Assembly (NCBI GenBank): GCA_026398675.1
Contig: JAPLSK010000058.1
Span: 1 to 9,646, forward strand
DNA from: a bacterium
GTDB lineage: Bacteria; RBG-13-66-14
Length of the DNA: 9,646 nucleotides
Reading direction: 5' to 3'
Below the pieces are notes generated by a model. The model did not search any database, was not told the DNA's origin, and saw only the letters and a list, made by a program, of their open reading frames with translations. Positions 1 to 7,030 of this stretch are shown here, piece by piece. Numbering within the stretch: the stretch's first letter is position 1; each line of letters begins with the position of its first letter. A program made the position numbers and the translations under genes.

Positions 1-212
1 CGGGAGGAAGTGGCCCAGACGGCGAGGAAGACGGTCGCGTACATGGCGGCCAGGACGGCGCCGACCGCGAACATGTCCGGCAGGGGGACGCTGTAGCCTG
101 CATACGATATGAGCGCCGCCGGGAAGACGCCGAGGAACACGCAGAGCGCCAGGACGATCCAGAAGATGATCTGGGACACCCAGTCGGTGAGCCTCTCGCG
201 GTAGATAATCAT
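1..212 (-). CDS. Small membrane protein in V-ATPase operon, C-terminus beyond window
   Basis: I do not recognise this protein. The reading frame opens at ATG 212-210 and stays open to the window edge, giving 70 complete codons. The start overlaps the TGA of subunit F in an ATGA arrangement and has a strong Shine-Dalgarno (AAGGAGG, ending 5 nt before the ATG), so it is translationally coupled to F. A short polar N-terminus (MIIYRERLTDWVSQ) is followed by two hydrophobic segments, about residues 15-36 and 46-68, joined by a short loop (AGYSVPLPD). In known V/A-ATPase operons subunit A, or a small soluble subunit, normally follows F, so a membrane protein here is unusual. It could be an assembly factor or accessory subunit of the membrane domain, by loose analogy with the small membrane proteins AtpI, AtpQ and AtpR of F- and N-type ATPase operons, but there is no sequence evidence for homology. 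That it is a real gene is well supported; its role is not. Confidence 0.7.
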   Translation of the reverse strand, partial: MIIYRERLTDWVSQIIFWIVLALCVFLGVFPAALISYAGYSVPLPDMFAVGAVLAAMYATVFLAVWATSS

Positions 213-541
213 TTCTCCTCCTTCCCCAGGACGTCGGCGCCGACGGCGCGCTCGACCATCCGCCGGATGCGTTCGTAGGCTATCCCCTTCGAGCCCGTGG
301 ATGAGGGGATGAGCGTTATGACCGGTAGGGGGCGGTCGGCGTAGGAGGCGATGGTGTCCAGCATCCGGCCGCCGTATTCCTCGGTGATGAAAATCGCCAC
401 GGCTCCGCCGCTTGCCGCTTGCTTAAGCGCCTCCTCGGCCTCGTGGATCGAGCTCACCCCCACGACCGTCGTCCCCAGGACGGTGAAGCCGCGGAGCTGG
501 TCTTCCTCTCCGATGAAGTAAATCTGGTTCAGACCGGCCAC
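209..541 (-). CDS. atpF: V/A-type ATPase subunit F
   Basis: Subunit F is the small Rossmann-like subunit of the central stalk. It binds subunit D and helps couple rotation to catalysis. The N-terminal strand and loop (IYFIGEED), the central strand (AIFITEEYGGRMLDTIA) and the C-terminal block PVITLIPSSTGSKG followed by a helix ending in ERAVGADVL are characteristic of the family. The start is uncertain. GTG at 541-539 gives 110 residues beginning MAGLNQIYFIGEED, close to where family members begin, and lies 9 nt after the subunit C stop. GTG at 565 would add eight residues and overlap C by 16 nt but has no visible ribosome binding site. Neither has a strong Shine-Dalgarno, so coupling to C is likely. 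Placement after C matches the E-C-F order of Thermus and Enterococcus operons. Confidence 0.9.
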   Translation of the reverse strand: MAGLNQIYFIGEEDQLRGFTVLGTTVVGVSSIHEAEEALKQAASGGAVAIFITEEYGGRMLDTIASYADRPLPVITLIPSSTGSKGIAYERIRRMVERAVGADVLGKEEK

Positions 542-549
542 AATACCCG

Positions 550-1551
550 CTACGAAACGCCCCACAGACGGGCGGTTATCGTTTCCGGCGGGACGCCGTT
601 CAGCTTGCAGGTCAGGACGAAGCGGACCAGCTCGATCTCGTTCCTTTTAGCCAGATAATAAGAGATGACCGGTTCGGCGCCGAAAGGAGCGAGGCGCGCC
701 TGCCGGAGGAAATCCAGCTTCCGGTCCGCCCCTCGCACCGTCAGGTTGACCAGACCGTCGGGGGCTCCCTCGACGGCGCCGCGGACCACATCGGCGTAGG
801 GTGTGCGGCCGACGTGCTCGGCGGCTCCGGCACGATCGCCCGTCCGGGCGAGAACCTCCAACCGCCCGACGTCCAGGTTGCCCCCGGGGAGGAAGGCCGC
901 GGCGGACAGCTCCTCGGGGTTGGGCGCCGCCAGGCAGCGGACCAGGACCGCCAGATTTACGAGGTCGGTCTCCAGCTCGTGGTACGCGGTGAGGAAGGGC
1001 AGCCCTATTTCCCCGGCGAGCCCGGCCAGGCCGGCGAAGAGGGCCCGGTCCACTCCCTGCTGCAAGAGGAACGGGTCGTGCGCCTTCTCCCATTCCTCCA
1101 GGAGCCTTTTGCCCAGCTCGGCGAAGGGGTCTGGAAGCGAATCCGGTTCCCCACCGTCAGCGAGGGCGGTGAGATTTTCCAGGGGCACACCCCCGCCCTC
1201 GGTCAGGGGCGGCTTTTTTTCCGTCAGGCGTCCGACGAGGGCCGCCTTGAGGTTGGCGTAATCCAGCCTCAGACGCAGATATTCGAGCACCCGGGGATCC
1301 GGCACGCTCTCCCGGATGAACCGGGTCAGCTCGGCGGACTGCTTGGCGAGGAGCTCCTCCAGGCCGGCGCCGCTCCGGGACGCGGGCTCGTAACCCGCCT
1401 CGCGGAGGGCGTCCACGGCGTCCTCGAAGGTCCGGGCCTCGGCGGCCTCGACGAGCGACCGTCTCGTCAGCAAACGGCGCTCGCGGACCCGAACGCGGCC
1501 CACGGCGTAGGCGTAAGCCGGATCGCCGGAGAGCTTGATCCGCCCCATCAT
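550..1551 (-). CDS. atpC: V/A-type ATPase subunit C (AC39/d family)
   Basis: Subunit C is the funnel-shaped connector that joins the central stalk (D/F) to the rotating proteolipid ring. The 333-residue length is normal. Family features visible are the N-terminal YAYAVGRVRVRERRLL block, the helix LRLRLDYANLKAALVGRL near residue 100, the segment YHELETDLVNLAVLVRC near residue 195, and the C-terminal block that starts FGAEPVISYYLAKRNEIELV and runs on to a conserved RFVLTCKLNG. The start is ATG 1551, overlapping the TGA of subunit E as ATGA; a GAGG lies 7 nt upstream. A second ATG follows immediately and could be used instead. The tight overlap implies co-translation with E in a single transcript. 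Several long frames on the opposite strand here are composition shadows. Confidence 0.94.
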   Translation of the reverse strand: MMGRIKLSGDPAYAYAVGRVRVRERRLLTRRSLVEAAEARTFEDAVDALREAGYEPASRSGAGLEELLAKQSAELTRFIRESVPDPRVLEYLRLRLDYANLKAALVGRLTEKKPPLTEGGGVPLENLTALADGGEPDSLPDPFAELGKRLLEEWEKAHDPFLLQQGVDRALFAGLAGLAGEIGLPFLTAYHELETDLVNLAVLVRCLAAPNPEELSAAAFLPGGNLDVGRLEVLARTGDRAGAAEHVGRTPYADVVRGAVEGAPDGLVNLTVRGADRKLDFLRQARLAPFGAEPVISYYLAKRNEIELVRFVLTCKLNGVPPETITARLWGVS

Positions 1552-2129
1552 CGTAATTCCTCGAACCCCAGGATGCCGAGCAGTTCTTTTTCCAGAAACG
1601 GCCGCAGGCTCCGGGTCAGCGCGCGGAAGGTGAAGTTCAGCTCGGTTTTGCCGCCGCGAAGGACGAACCCGCCACCCTGCTCGCGCGTCTGGTTGGAAAC
1701 CGACAGCTTCGGGGTGAAGCCTTTCAGGAAGGCGTCGTCCAGGAAGGCGGCCTCGCGCTTCGAGGTGATGACCTCGTAGGGGCCCTTCAGATCGGTGTCG
1801 GCGACGAGGTATTTGAAGACCGCGCGCCAGGCGTCTTTTTTCAGGGTTTCAAGCTCGTCGGCCGCCGCGGCGAAGGCCTCGTCCAAAAGCTCCTGCTTGG
1901 CCGCCAGGACGGCCTTGCGGGCGTTGAGCGCGGCCATGGAGACGACGCGCTCCCGGGTGCCGGCGGCCTCGCGTTCCCCCGCTTCCCGGATGCGCGCCTC
2001 CAAGGCGTGGGCGCGTTTCTCCACCTCGGCGAGGATTTCGGCGTTTTTGGCCTTCGCGGCGGACTGTATCTCCGCCACCCGGGCGTCGGCGTCGCTTGCT
2101 ATCTTGGCGATGATTGCGTCCAGGGACAA
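1548..2129 (-). CDS. atpE: V/A-type ATPase subunit E (peripheral stalk)
   Basis: Subunit E pairs with subunit G/H to form the peripheral stalk that holds the A3B3 head against the membrane stator. The N-terminal half (to about residue 95) is a long alanine-, glutamate- and lysine-rich helix suited to coiled-coil pairing. The C-terminal half is the globular domain, with AFLKGFTPKLS, a glycine-rich turn (REQGGGFVLRGGKTELNFTF) and a final helix LTRSLRPFLEKELLGILG. I chose TTG 2129-2127 as the start: it gives a typical MSLDAIIAKI beginning, 193 residues in all, has GGGAGG 7 nt upstream, and sits 1 nt after the K stop codon. A TTG at 2144 would add MGGCE and overlap K without a proper ribosome binding site. 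The 3' end overlaps subunit C by ATGA. Confidence 0.92.
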   Translation of the reverse strand: MSLDAIIAKIASDADARVAEIQSAAKAKNAEILAEVEKRAHALEARIREAGEREAAGTRERVVSMAALNARKAVLAAKQELLDEAFAAAADELETLKKDAWRAVFKYLVADTDLKGPYEVITSKREAAFLDDAFLKGFTPKLSVSNQTREQGGGFVLRGGKTELNFTFRALTRSLRPFLEKELLGILGFEELR

Positions 2130-2130
2130 C

Positions 2131-2598
2131 TCACACCCTCCCAACTGCGTTCAGGAGGAATATGGTGATAAGAAGACCCAGAACGGCGTAGAACTCGACG
2201 AAGACGCCCAGCACGAGCGCCTTGCCCGATTCGTTCGGCTGCTTGGCGGAGAGGCCGATACCGGCGGTGCAGACCTTTCCCTGGTGGATGGCCGACAGCC
2301 AGCCGGAAAATCCCACGGGCGCGCAAGCCAGGAGGATCTGCAGTCCGAGCTCGGTGGTCATGGCTCCGGCGGCGGTGAGGGTCGAGATCAGATTCAGGCC
2401 GAGGAAACCGGCGACGAAACCGTAGATGCCCTGGGTGCCCGGCAGAGCGGTCAGGACGAGGTATTTGCCGAAGTTGCGCGGATCCTCGCTCATCACCCCG
2501 GCCACCGCCTGTCCCACCAGGCCGATGCCGATGGCCGAACCGATCCCGGCCAAGGTTACCGCCAGACCGACGCCTAGGTAGGCCAATACCAGACCCAT
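2131..2598 (-). CDS. atpK: V-type ATPase proteolipid subunit K, Na+-type double hairpin
   Basis: This is the ring-forming proteolipid that carries ions across the membrane. The 155 residues form two fused helical hairpins (four transmembrane helices), as in E. hirae NtpK, rather than the single hairpin of F-type c subunits. Helix 2 carries LPGTQGIYGF (residues 52-61), the second hairpin carries HQGKV (Q106), and helix 4 carries VEFYAVLG with the ion-binding glutamate E135. By alignment from memory, L52, T55, Q56, Q106 and E135 match the five Na+ ligands of NtpK (L61, T64, Q65, Q110, E139), and Y59 matches its Y68, which bonds to the glutamate. Only helix 4 has the glutamate, so there is one ion site per four helices, typical of ATP-driven pumps. 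The start ATG has an AAAGGAG Shine-Dalgarno 5 nt upstream, the best in the operon, which suits a subunit needed in many copies. Confidence 0.95.
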   Translation of the reverse strand: MGLVLAYLGVGLAVTLAGIGSAIGIGLVGQAVAGVMSEDPRNFGKYLVLTALPGTQGIYGFVAGFLGLNLISTLTAAGAMTTELGLQILLACAPVGFSGWLSAIHQGKVCTAGIGLSAKQPNESGKALVLGVFVEFYAVLGLLITIFLLNAVGRV

Positions 2599-2732
2599 GA
2601 GTACTCCTTTGGTGGCCTTGCTATTTGTGGGGGAACGCGGTTCCGGAATACGTTTTCCTCGTAGGGTGTCCGGCGCCGCGGAAAGTGATTCTTCACCGGC
2701 ATCCGGCCGGTCGGCAAATCCGTTCCGGTCGC
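2599..2732 (-). other. Intergenic gap between subunits I and K
   Basis: This is the only sizeable gap in an otherwise nearly gapless operon. It holds the strong K Shine-Dalgarno (CTCCTTT on the plus strand, 2604-2610), a short TTCCGGAA palindrome (2641-2648), and GC-rich stretches with small potential stems. I found no convincing sigma70 promoter or terminator. It may give K an extra RNA-processing or initiation site that raises its stoichiometry, but that is inference only. Confidence 0.4.
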
Positions 2733-4518
2733 TTAATCCTTGAGAATCGTGTGTTCCACGTTGCGGGCGAAGGGGGCGAAGATCCGTCCGCCGCCCTCAT
2801 AGAACTTGCCGAAGTACTCGACGAACTGGAGTCGGGCGCTGTGGATGTAACCGCCCAGGGCATTCATCGAGATGTTAAAGATGTGGCCGACGATGAAGAT
2901 CACGATGAACCAGACCGTGCTGGCCTGGAAGGCCAGGGTGTCCACCACCTGGGCGATGACCCCCGTGGCCACCCCCAGGGCGAAGAGCCGGGCGTAGGAG
3001 AGCAGGTCGGAGAAGAGGCCGGAGAGTCCGGTGTAGAGATTGAAGAATCCGGCGCCGATGCGCGGCAGTCCGCTGTCGTCGCCCACCCCGCTGAAGAGGG
3101 CGATGTAAACGCCGACGGCGGCGATCAGCCACCAGAAGATCGTTCCGTCCATTCCGGTGAGAGCCGGCAGGCCGATGGCCAGCGGGAAGAGGATCATCAA
3201 AGCGAGCCAGGGCAGCTTGCGGTAGAAGGCGGTGGGACGGTCACCCGCCCGCAGGGCGGCGAGGAAACCCAGCAGGTAACCGGTGAAGAGCTGGATGTAC
3301 CCGACGACGAGGGTCAGATAGAAGAAGACCAGCATCTGATCCGGGTTGAGGGGATCAATCAGCATCAAGGTTTGCCGCAGCTCCGCCAGCTCCGGCGACC
3401 ATTCAAAGTTCAGGCCGAAGAAGCCGCCGGTGAGGGTTCCCACGACCATGGTAAAGATTCCTGCGATCATCAGCATCTTGAACATCTTGCGCATGCCGGG
3501 CGAGAGGTGGAGCAGCTTCAGGCCGAGCAGCGTGGCCACGACGAGCGTCAGGCCGTAGCCGGCGTCCGTCAGGCAGATGCCGAAGAAAAGGGCAAAGAAG
3601 AAGGCGAAGTAAGGGGTGGGGTCTTTCTCGCTGGGCTTGGGCCGGGAGTAGAGGTCGGTGATGTACTCGAAGGGCCGCACCGGTGCGATGTTGGACAGAT
3701 ACACCGGCGGCGTCTCGTCCGCCGTCGGCGGGCGGAGGTTGTAGTGGACCAGCTCGTGCTTGTCCAGAACGCGTTTGACGCCGTCCGCCGCCAACTCGGG
3801 CACCCAGCCGCGCAGGTAGATGGCAAGCTCGGTGGCCGCCGATTCGGCGACCTTCCGCTGCCCCTCGCTTTCGGTGCGCGCCCGGTCCAGAGCCAGGTAG
3901 AGCGGATTGCGGTGTTCGAGCAGCCGGTCCGCCTCGCGGAGCGTTTCGTCCAACTCCGCCCGGCACGCCTCGATTTCCACCTCGACCTGTTGCAGACGTT
4001 GGGCGGATGTCAGCGGTCCGGTCAGGGGGCAGGGTATCAGCTCGAAGCCCTTGAGCGCGCCGCGGAGCGACTCGTCCACCGAGGCGTGCCAGACCAGAAC
4101 GATTCGGCCCGAAGTGGCGGTCGCCTCCATCCCGGCTGCGCCCAGATCGGTGAGTTCGAAGAGCTCCCCCGTCGCTTCCGCGAGAACCTCCCTCAACCGG
4201 GGGAGATTCCGCGAGTTGAGGCCGTAGGCGGCGGAGAAGGTGCTGTCGGTAACTCCGAGCGAGTCGGGCGGTACCGCGAGCCCCAGCCACGAGACGAGCT
4301 CCGCCCGCTCATCAGCCAGGCGGTCGAGGCGGGACCGGATAAAGGGCGCGGTCGGCATCCTCGGCGGGGGCCGCGGAGGGCGGGGGAAGCTCGCCCCGAT
4401 CCTCGGGTTCCAGGGCCTCGATCTCCACGGCGCCGGCGTCAGCCAGCGTGTCGAGCAGGTCGTCCCGGACGCTCGAGTGAAGGAGGATCTCTATGCGCTG
4501 GACTCGGGCGTTGGCCAT
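2733..4518 (-). CDS. atpI: V/A-type ATPase subunit I (a-subunit), with a +1 frame change
   Basis: Subunit I is the membrane stator that provides the ion half-channels against the K ring and anchors the peripheral stalks. The N-terminus lies in one frame, from ATG 4518 to TGA 4312-4314; it begins MANARVQRIEILLHSSVRDD and includes AGAVEIEAL, a typical subunit I opening. The remainder, to 2733, is in the frame one base ahead, open from before ATG 4358. Joining them near 4342 gives about 593 residues, a normal length. The C-terminal membrane domain is intact: DPTPYFAFFFALFFGICLTD, then SYARLFALGVATG with the essential arginine (R457 counted from the 4358 ATG), then GHIFNISMNALGGYIHSARL and VEYFGKFYEGGGRIFAPF. 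Frame crossing is possible at GCC CTT TAT, where CTT-to-TTT slippage is conceivable. The ATG at 4358 has GAGG directly against it, too close to act as a Shine-Dalgarno. Sequencing error, mutation and programmed shift all remain open. Confidence 0.88.
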
Positions 4519-4524
4519 AGTCGC

Positions 4525-4848
4525 CTAGGTGCCGGTGATGCGTTCCACGATGACCCGGCAGGCCTCCTTCATGCGGCCGCGGGCCTTATTATTCGTCGTC
4601 TCGATTTCTTTCTCTATGCGTTCCTGAACGTCCCGGGCCTCGACCTCGCCCGACTGACGGGCGTCATCAACCGCCCGGCGGACCTGTTCGCGGGCCGTGG
4701 CCTCCGCGGTTTTCAGCATCTCCTCCGCCCTATCGCGGGCTGCGCGGAGCTCGTTCTTCGCCTCGATTTCGGTGTCGGAAACCCGGTCGCGGGCGGCGTT
4801 CTCCGCCCCCACAACCGGTGCCAGCAACGGGTTGACTATATCGCTCAT
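4525..4848 (-). CDS. atpH: V/A-type ATPase peripheral stalk subunit H/G
   Basis: This is the small helical partner of subunit E in the peripheral stalk (called G in Thermus, H in archaea). From ATG 4848 it is 107 residues, the expected size. It begins MSDIVNPLLAPVVGAENAAR, and the rest is nearly all charged helix rich in Ala, Glu and Arg with no glycine or proline breaks, as needed for a right-handed coiled coil with E. The frame is open back to an ATG at 4938, but that start would lie inside the predicted promoter and add a proline-rich, non-helical leader, so I reject it. No strong Shine-Dalgarno precedes 4848. It is the first gene of the operon, and subunit I begins 6 nt after its stop, as in other V/A operons. 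Confidence 0.85.
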   Translation of the reverse strand: MSDIVNPLLAPVVGAENAARDRVSDTEIEAKNELRAARDRAEEMLKTAEATAREQVRRAVDDARQSGEVEARDVQERIEKEIETTNNKARGRMKEACRVIVERITGT

Positions 4849-4928
4849 GGATTCTGTTTGAATGTGAACCGTGGAAGGTGGACACACGGGAGGGCGGCCC
4901 GGGGTCGCCGCGGAAGAAAAGTGAGGAG

Positions 4929-4957
4929 ACATTATCACACGGCGCCTGATTAGTCAA
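4929..4957 (-). promoter_or_regulatory. Predicted sigma70-type promoter of the V-ATPase operon
   Basis: On the minus strand a TTGACT -35 box (4957-4952) is followed after 17 nt by TAATGT (4934-4929). An overlapping extended -10, TGTGATAAT (TGn plus GATAAT at 4936-4931), could serve instead with a 15-nt spacer. Transcription would start near 4922 and leave a leader of about 75 nt before subunit H/G. It is the only good minus-strand match in the divergent intergenic region. Confidence 0.6.
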
Positions 4958-5001
4958 CGCTGTAGGGGACTAAGTGGCATAAGATTAAAAAGTTCCGGCG
5001 G

Positions 5002-5030
5002 TTGACACCCGTGCGGCGTACCCGTACAAT
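5002..5030 (+). promoter_or_regulatory. Near-consensus sigma70 promoter of the beta-barrel gene
   Basis: TTGACA (5002-5007) is followed by an exact 17-nt spacer and TACAAT (5025-5030), 11 of 12 consensus bases. An A-rich block (AAGATTAAAA, 4981-4990) lies where an UP element would sit. Transcription should begin around 5037-5041, only about 20 nt before the GTG start at 5058, so the leader is very short. Confidence 0.75.
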
Positions 5031-5056
5031 AAACCTCCGCGACGGAGGTTTTTTTT
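5031..5056 (+). terminator. Terminator-like hairpin covering the RBS of the barrel gene
   Basis: AAACCTCCG (5031-5039) and CGGAGGTTT (5043-5051) form a perfect 9-bp stem around a 3-nt loop (CGA), followed by five more T residues. This looks like an intrinsic terminator on the plus strand. The right arm contains GGAGG (5044-5048), the Shine-Dalgarno for GTG 5058. The predicted transcription start lies within the left arm or loop, so the gene's own transcript would carry little or none of the left arm. Only transcripts entering from upstream could form the full hairpin. Confidence 0.55.
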
Positions 5057-5057
5057 A

Positions 5058-6947
5058 GTGAAGCTAATCCTCCCCGTGCTCCTCGTGGTTTTCTTTCTCC
5101 CCCCCGCATCCTGGGCCCGGGAGGAGGACACGGGCGTCGAACCCGGCCTGAATATTGATTTCAGCGGCGGCAAATCCCTCAACAGGATCGGGTCGGCGCT
5201 TTCTTTCACATACCCCCTGGCCGATGTGTTCACCTACCGGCTGACCCTGAACCAGAGCCTCCAGAACGAACCCCAGGCGGAGCGCAAATCGGACAGCCGC
5301 ACCCTGCGCTTCGATCTCTTCTACATACCCGTGGACACAACCCGCATCGGTTGTTACTACGAACAGACCGATTACGACTCGACCATGGTGATCCAGGAAC
5401 AGTACCAGAAGACGAAGAGCCAGCGGGCGGGGACAAACTCCACCATTCAATTCTCCGATGCCCTTTTGGCCGACATGGACGCTTACTTCACCACGAGCGA
5501 TACCCAGGAGGGCACCTACGACTGGGATTACGTCTATCGCGAGTACTTCTACCACTCCCTGTCCGCGGACACCGATTTCCGTTTCGACTACAAGGTGACC
5601 GAAGACACCCGGCTCTCCCTCGATCTGACCGGTTCCCGGGAGGTGCGCAGCTACCCCGTACAGCCCGCCTTGAATTCAGAGTACTACGTGGGCGGGATAA
5701 ACACGAACCTCATCGGGAATTACGCCCCCTGGGACAACACGACCGTGGAGCTCCGGTACCTCTTCAACGGTATTCTCTACCGGGACATGAATCTCATCGA
5801 GCGCGACCAGGACACCTTGAACAACACTCTGTCCATGATCTCGAACTTCGAAGCACCCTTCGACGTGAAGGGCATCCTTTCCGTGGACCTGCTTCAGGGG
5901 AATACTACCTACCTGCAGAAGGAGGTCTATCTCCAGAAGTACTTCTTCTGGATTTACCCCGAGCTGGACCCCATACCGGGGTCCCGCATCCGCGCGCCCT
6001 GGTGGCCGCTCTACGACACCTTTTCCCGGGGGATAAACTGGAAGCTGCAGCTCAACTGGGACTCGATCCAGGAAGACCACCTCCACTGGACCCTGTCCCA
6101 GGAAACGCTGAACAGGAGGTACTACGACGACGAGGGTGAGCTGCCCCCGGAACGTTTCGCCATCGCCGATTCGGTCCTCACCGACATCAAAAACAGCATG
6201 ACCACCGACGCCCAGATAGACCTGGGCAAGAGCTTCATCCTCAAGCTGCAGCACAAGATAACCCACGACGACTTCATCTATCCGATAAGTACCGATAAGG
6301 ACACCATTTCCCTCTACAACGACGTCTCCTCATCCATCAAGTGGAAGCTGACCGGTGCGGTTACCTTCAACGCGAACCTCAACATCGGCTTCGACCGGAC
6401 GATGGGCGGCATCTCGTCGAGCCTTCCCCGGAGCAACGAGCTCAAGTTGAGCTTCGGCAGCGAGGTGAAGCTCTCCGAGGGGCTGCGTGTCAATTTGATA
6501 TACACCCTCTCCCGGAACAACCGGCGGACTAACGACTTCGCGAGCGGTTCCGACTCACTCTCACGGGAGCTTGTCATCGAGCCTGTGTTCAGCGTCTCCG
6601 AGTACTGGGGCCTGGACTTCTCCGGTTCCTTCAAGGAGAGCGTGACCTTCCCGGTGGGCGAGAGTTCCGGCAGCATGGGTTTGAAGAACGACTGGAGGAT
6701 CAATACACGCATCAATATATACCCCACCGATACGCTGGCCTTCGAGGTTTCCTACAAATTGAACTCCCACACGTCCATCTATACCTACCGCGAGACCATC
6801 AACACCGACCAGGCGTGGGGGCTCTCCTTCTCCTACAACATCATTGAGAACCTCGTCATCCATGTGGACGCCGATTACCGCCTCTACGAGTACGACCCCG
6901 AACGGGATTCGTTTAACGTGGGGTTCATGATAAAGACGACCATCTGA
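5058..6947 (+). CDS. Outer-membrane beta-barrel protein, function unknown
   Basis: The 629-residue product starts at GTG 5058, 9 nt after a GGAGG Shine-Dalgarno. Residues 1-20 form a signal peptide: MK, a run of Leu, Val, Phe and Ile, then PPASWA with likely cleavage after A20. The mature part is built of alternating polar and hydrophobic strands with frequent aromatic ends (for example LRFDLFYIPV, TVELRYLFNGILYR, WKLQLNWDSI, LSLDLTGS) separated by Asp-, Asn- and Ser-rich loops, as expected of a transmembrane barrel. It ends in a last strand, SFNVGFMIKTTI, with no C-terminal phenylalanine. There is no visible TonB box, plug, peptidoglycan-binding or enzyme motif. It may be a porin-like or general outer-membrane protein; the substrate is unknown. 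It appears to be transcribed alone from the strong promoter just upstream, divergent from the ATPase operon. Confidence 0.82.
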   Translation: MKLILPVLLVVFFLPPASWAREEDTGVEPGLNIDFSGGKSLNRIGSALSFTYPLADVFTYRLTLNQSLQNEPQAERKSDSRTLRFDLFYIPVDTTRIGCYYEQTDYDSTMVIQEQYQKTKSQRAGTNSTIQFSDALLADMDAYFTTSDTQEGTYDWDYVYREYFYHSLSADTDFRFDYKVTEDTRLSLDLTGSREVRSYPVQPALNSEYYVGGINTNLIGNYAPWDNTTVELRYLFNGILYRDMNLIERDQDTLNNTLSMISNFEAPFDVKGILSVDLLQGNTTYLQKEVYLQKYFFWIYPELDPIPGSRIRAPWWPLYDTFSRGINWKLQLNWDSIQEDHLHWTLSQETLNRRYYDDEGELPPERFAIADSVLTDIKNSMTTDAQIDLGKSFILKLQHKITHDDFIYPISTDKDTISLYNDVSSSIKWKLTGAVTFNANLNIGFDRTMGGISSSLPRSNELKLSFGSEVKLSEGLRVNLIYTLSRNNRRTNDFASGSDSLSRELVIEPVFSVSEYWGLDFSGSFKESVTFPVGESSGSMGLKNDWRINTRINIYPTDTLAFEVSYKLNSHTSIYTYRETINTDQAWGLSFSYNIIENLVIHVDADYRLYEYDPERDSFNVGFMIKTTI

Positions 6948-6960
6948 CGGGGCACGGCCG

Positions 6961-6976
6961 CACTTCGTCGGAAGTG
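6961..6976. repeat. Small perfect hairpin after the barrel gene
   Basis: CACTTC (6961-6966) and GAAGTG (6971-6976) form a 6-bp stem with a GTCG loop, 13 nt after the barrel stop codon. No T-tract follows, so it is at best a weak or factor-dependent terminator or an mRNA 3'-end stabiliser. The surrounding non-coding stretch (6948-7185) otherwise holds tandem repeats, a promoter candidate and another hairpin. Confidence 0.35.
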
Positions 6977-7030
6977 GTTCCCGGTGGTTCGGCCTCGGGC
7001 TCGTTGAAGTGGATAATGCCCCGGCAAAAA

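Noticed and set aside
814..1779. Long plus-strand frames opposite subunits C and E.
   Set aside because: They are antisense to conserved ATPase genes and show low-complexity Gly/Gln/Arg composition with no ribosome binding site.
2634..2655. A hairpin or operator around TTCCGGAA in the I-K gap.
   Set aside because: The palindrome has no loop, the flanking AACG and CGTT arms are out of register by one base, and no promoter or T-tract accompanies it.
2625..4520. A 631-codon open frame on the plus strand opposite subunit I.
   Set aside because: It is antisense to a well-conserved ATPase subunit, rich in Gly, Glu, Arg and Gln with no family motif, and is what GC-rich codon usage produces on the opposite strand.
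4849..4938. N-terminal extension of subunit H/G to ATG 4938.
   Set aside because: It would begin inside the predicted -10 region of the operon promoter and adds a proline-rich stretch unlike the helical family N-terminus.
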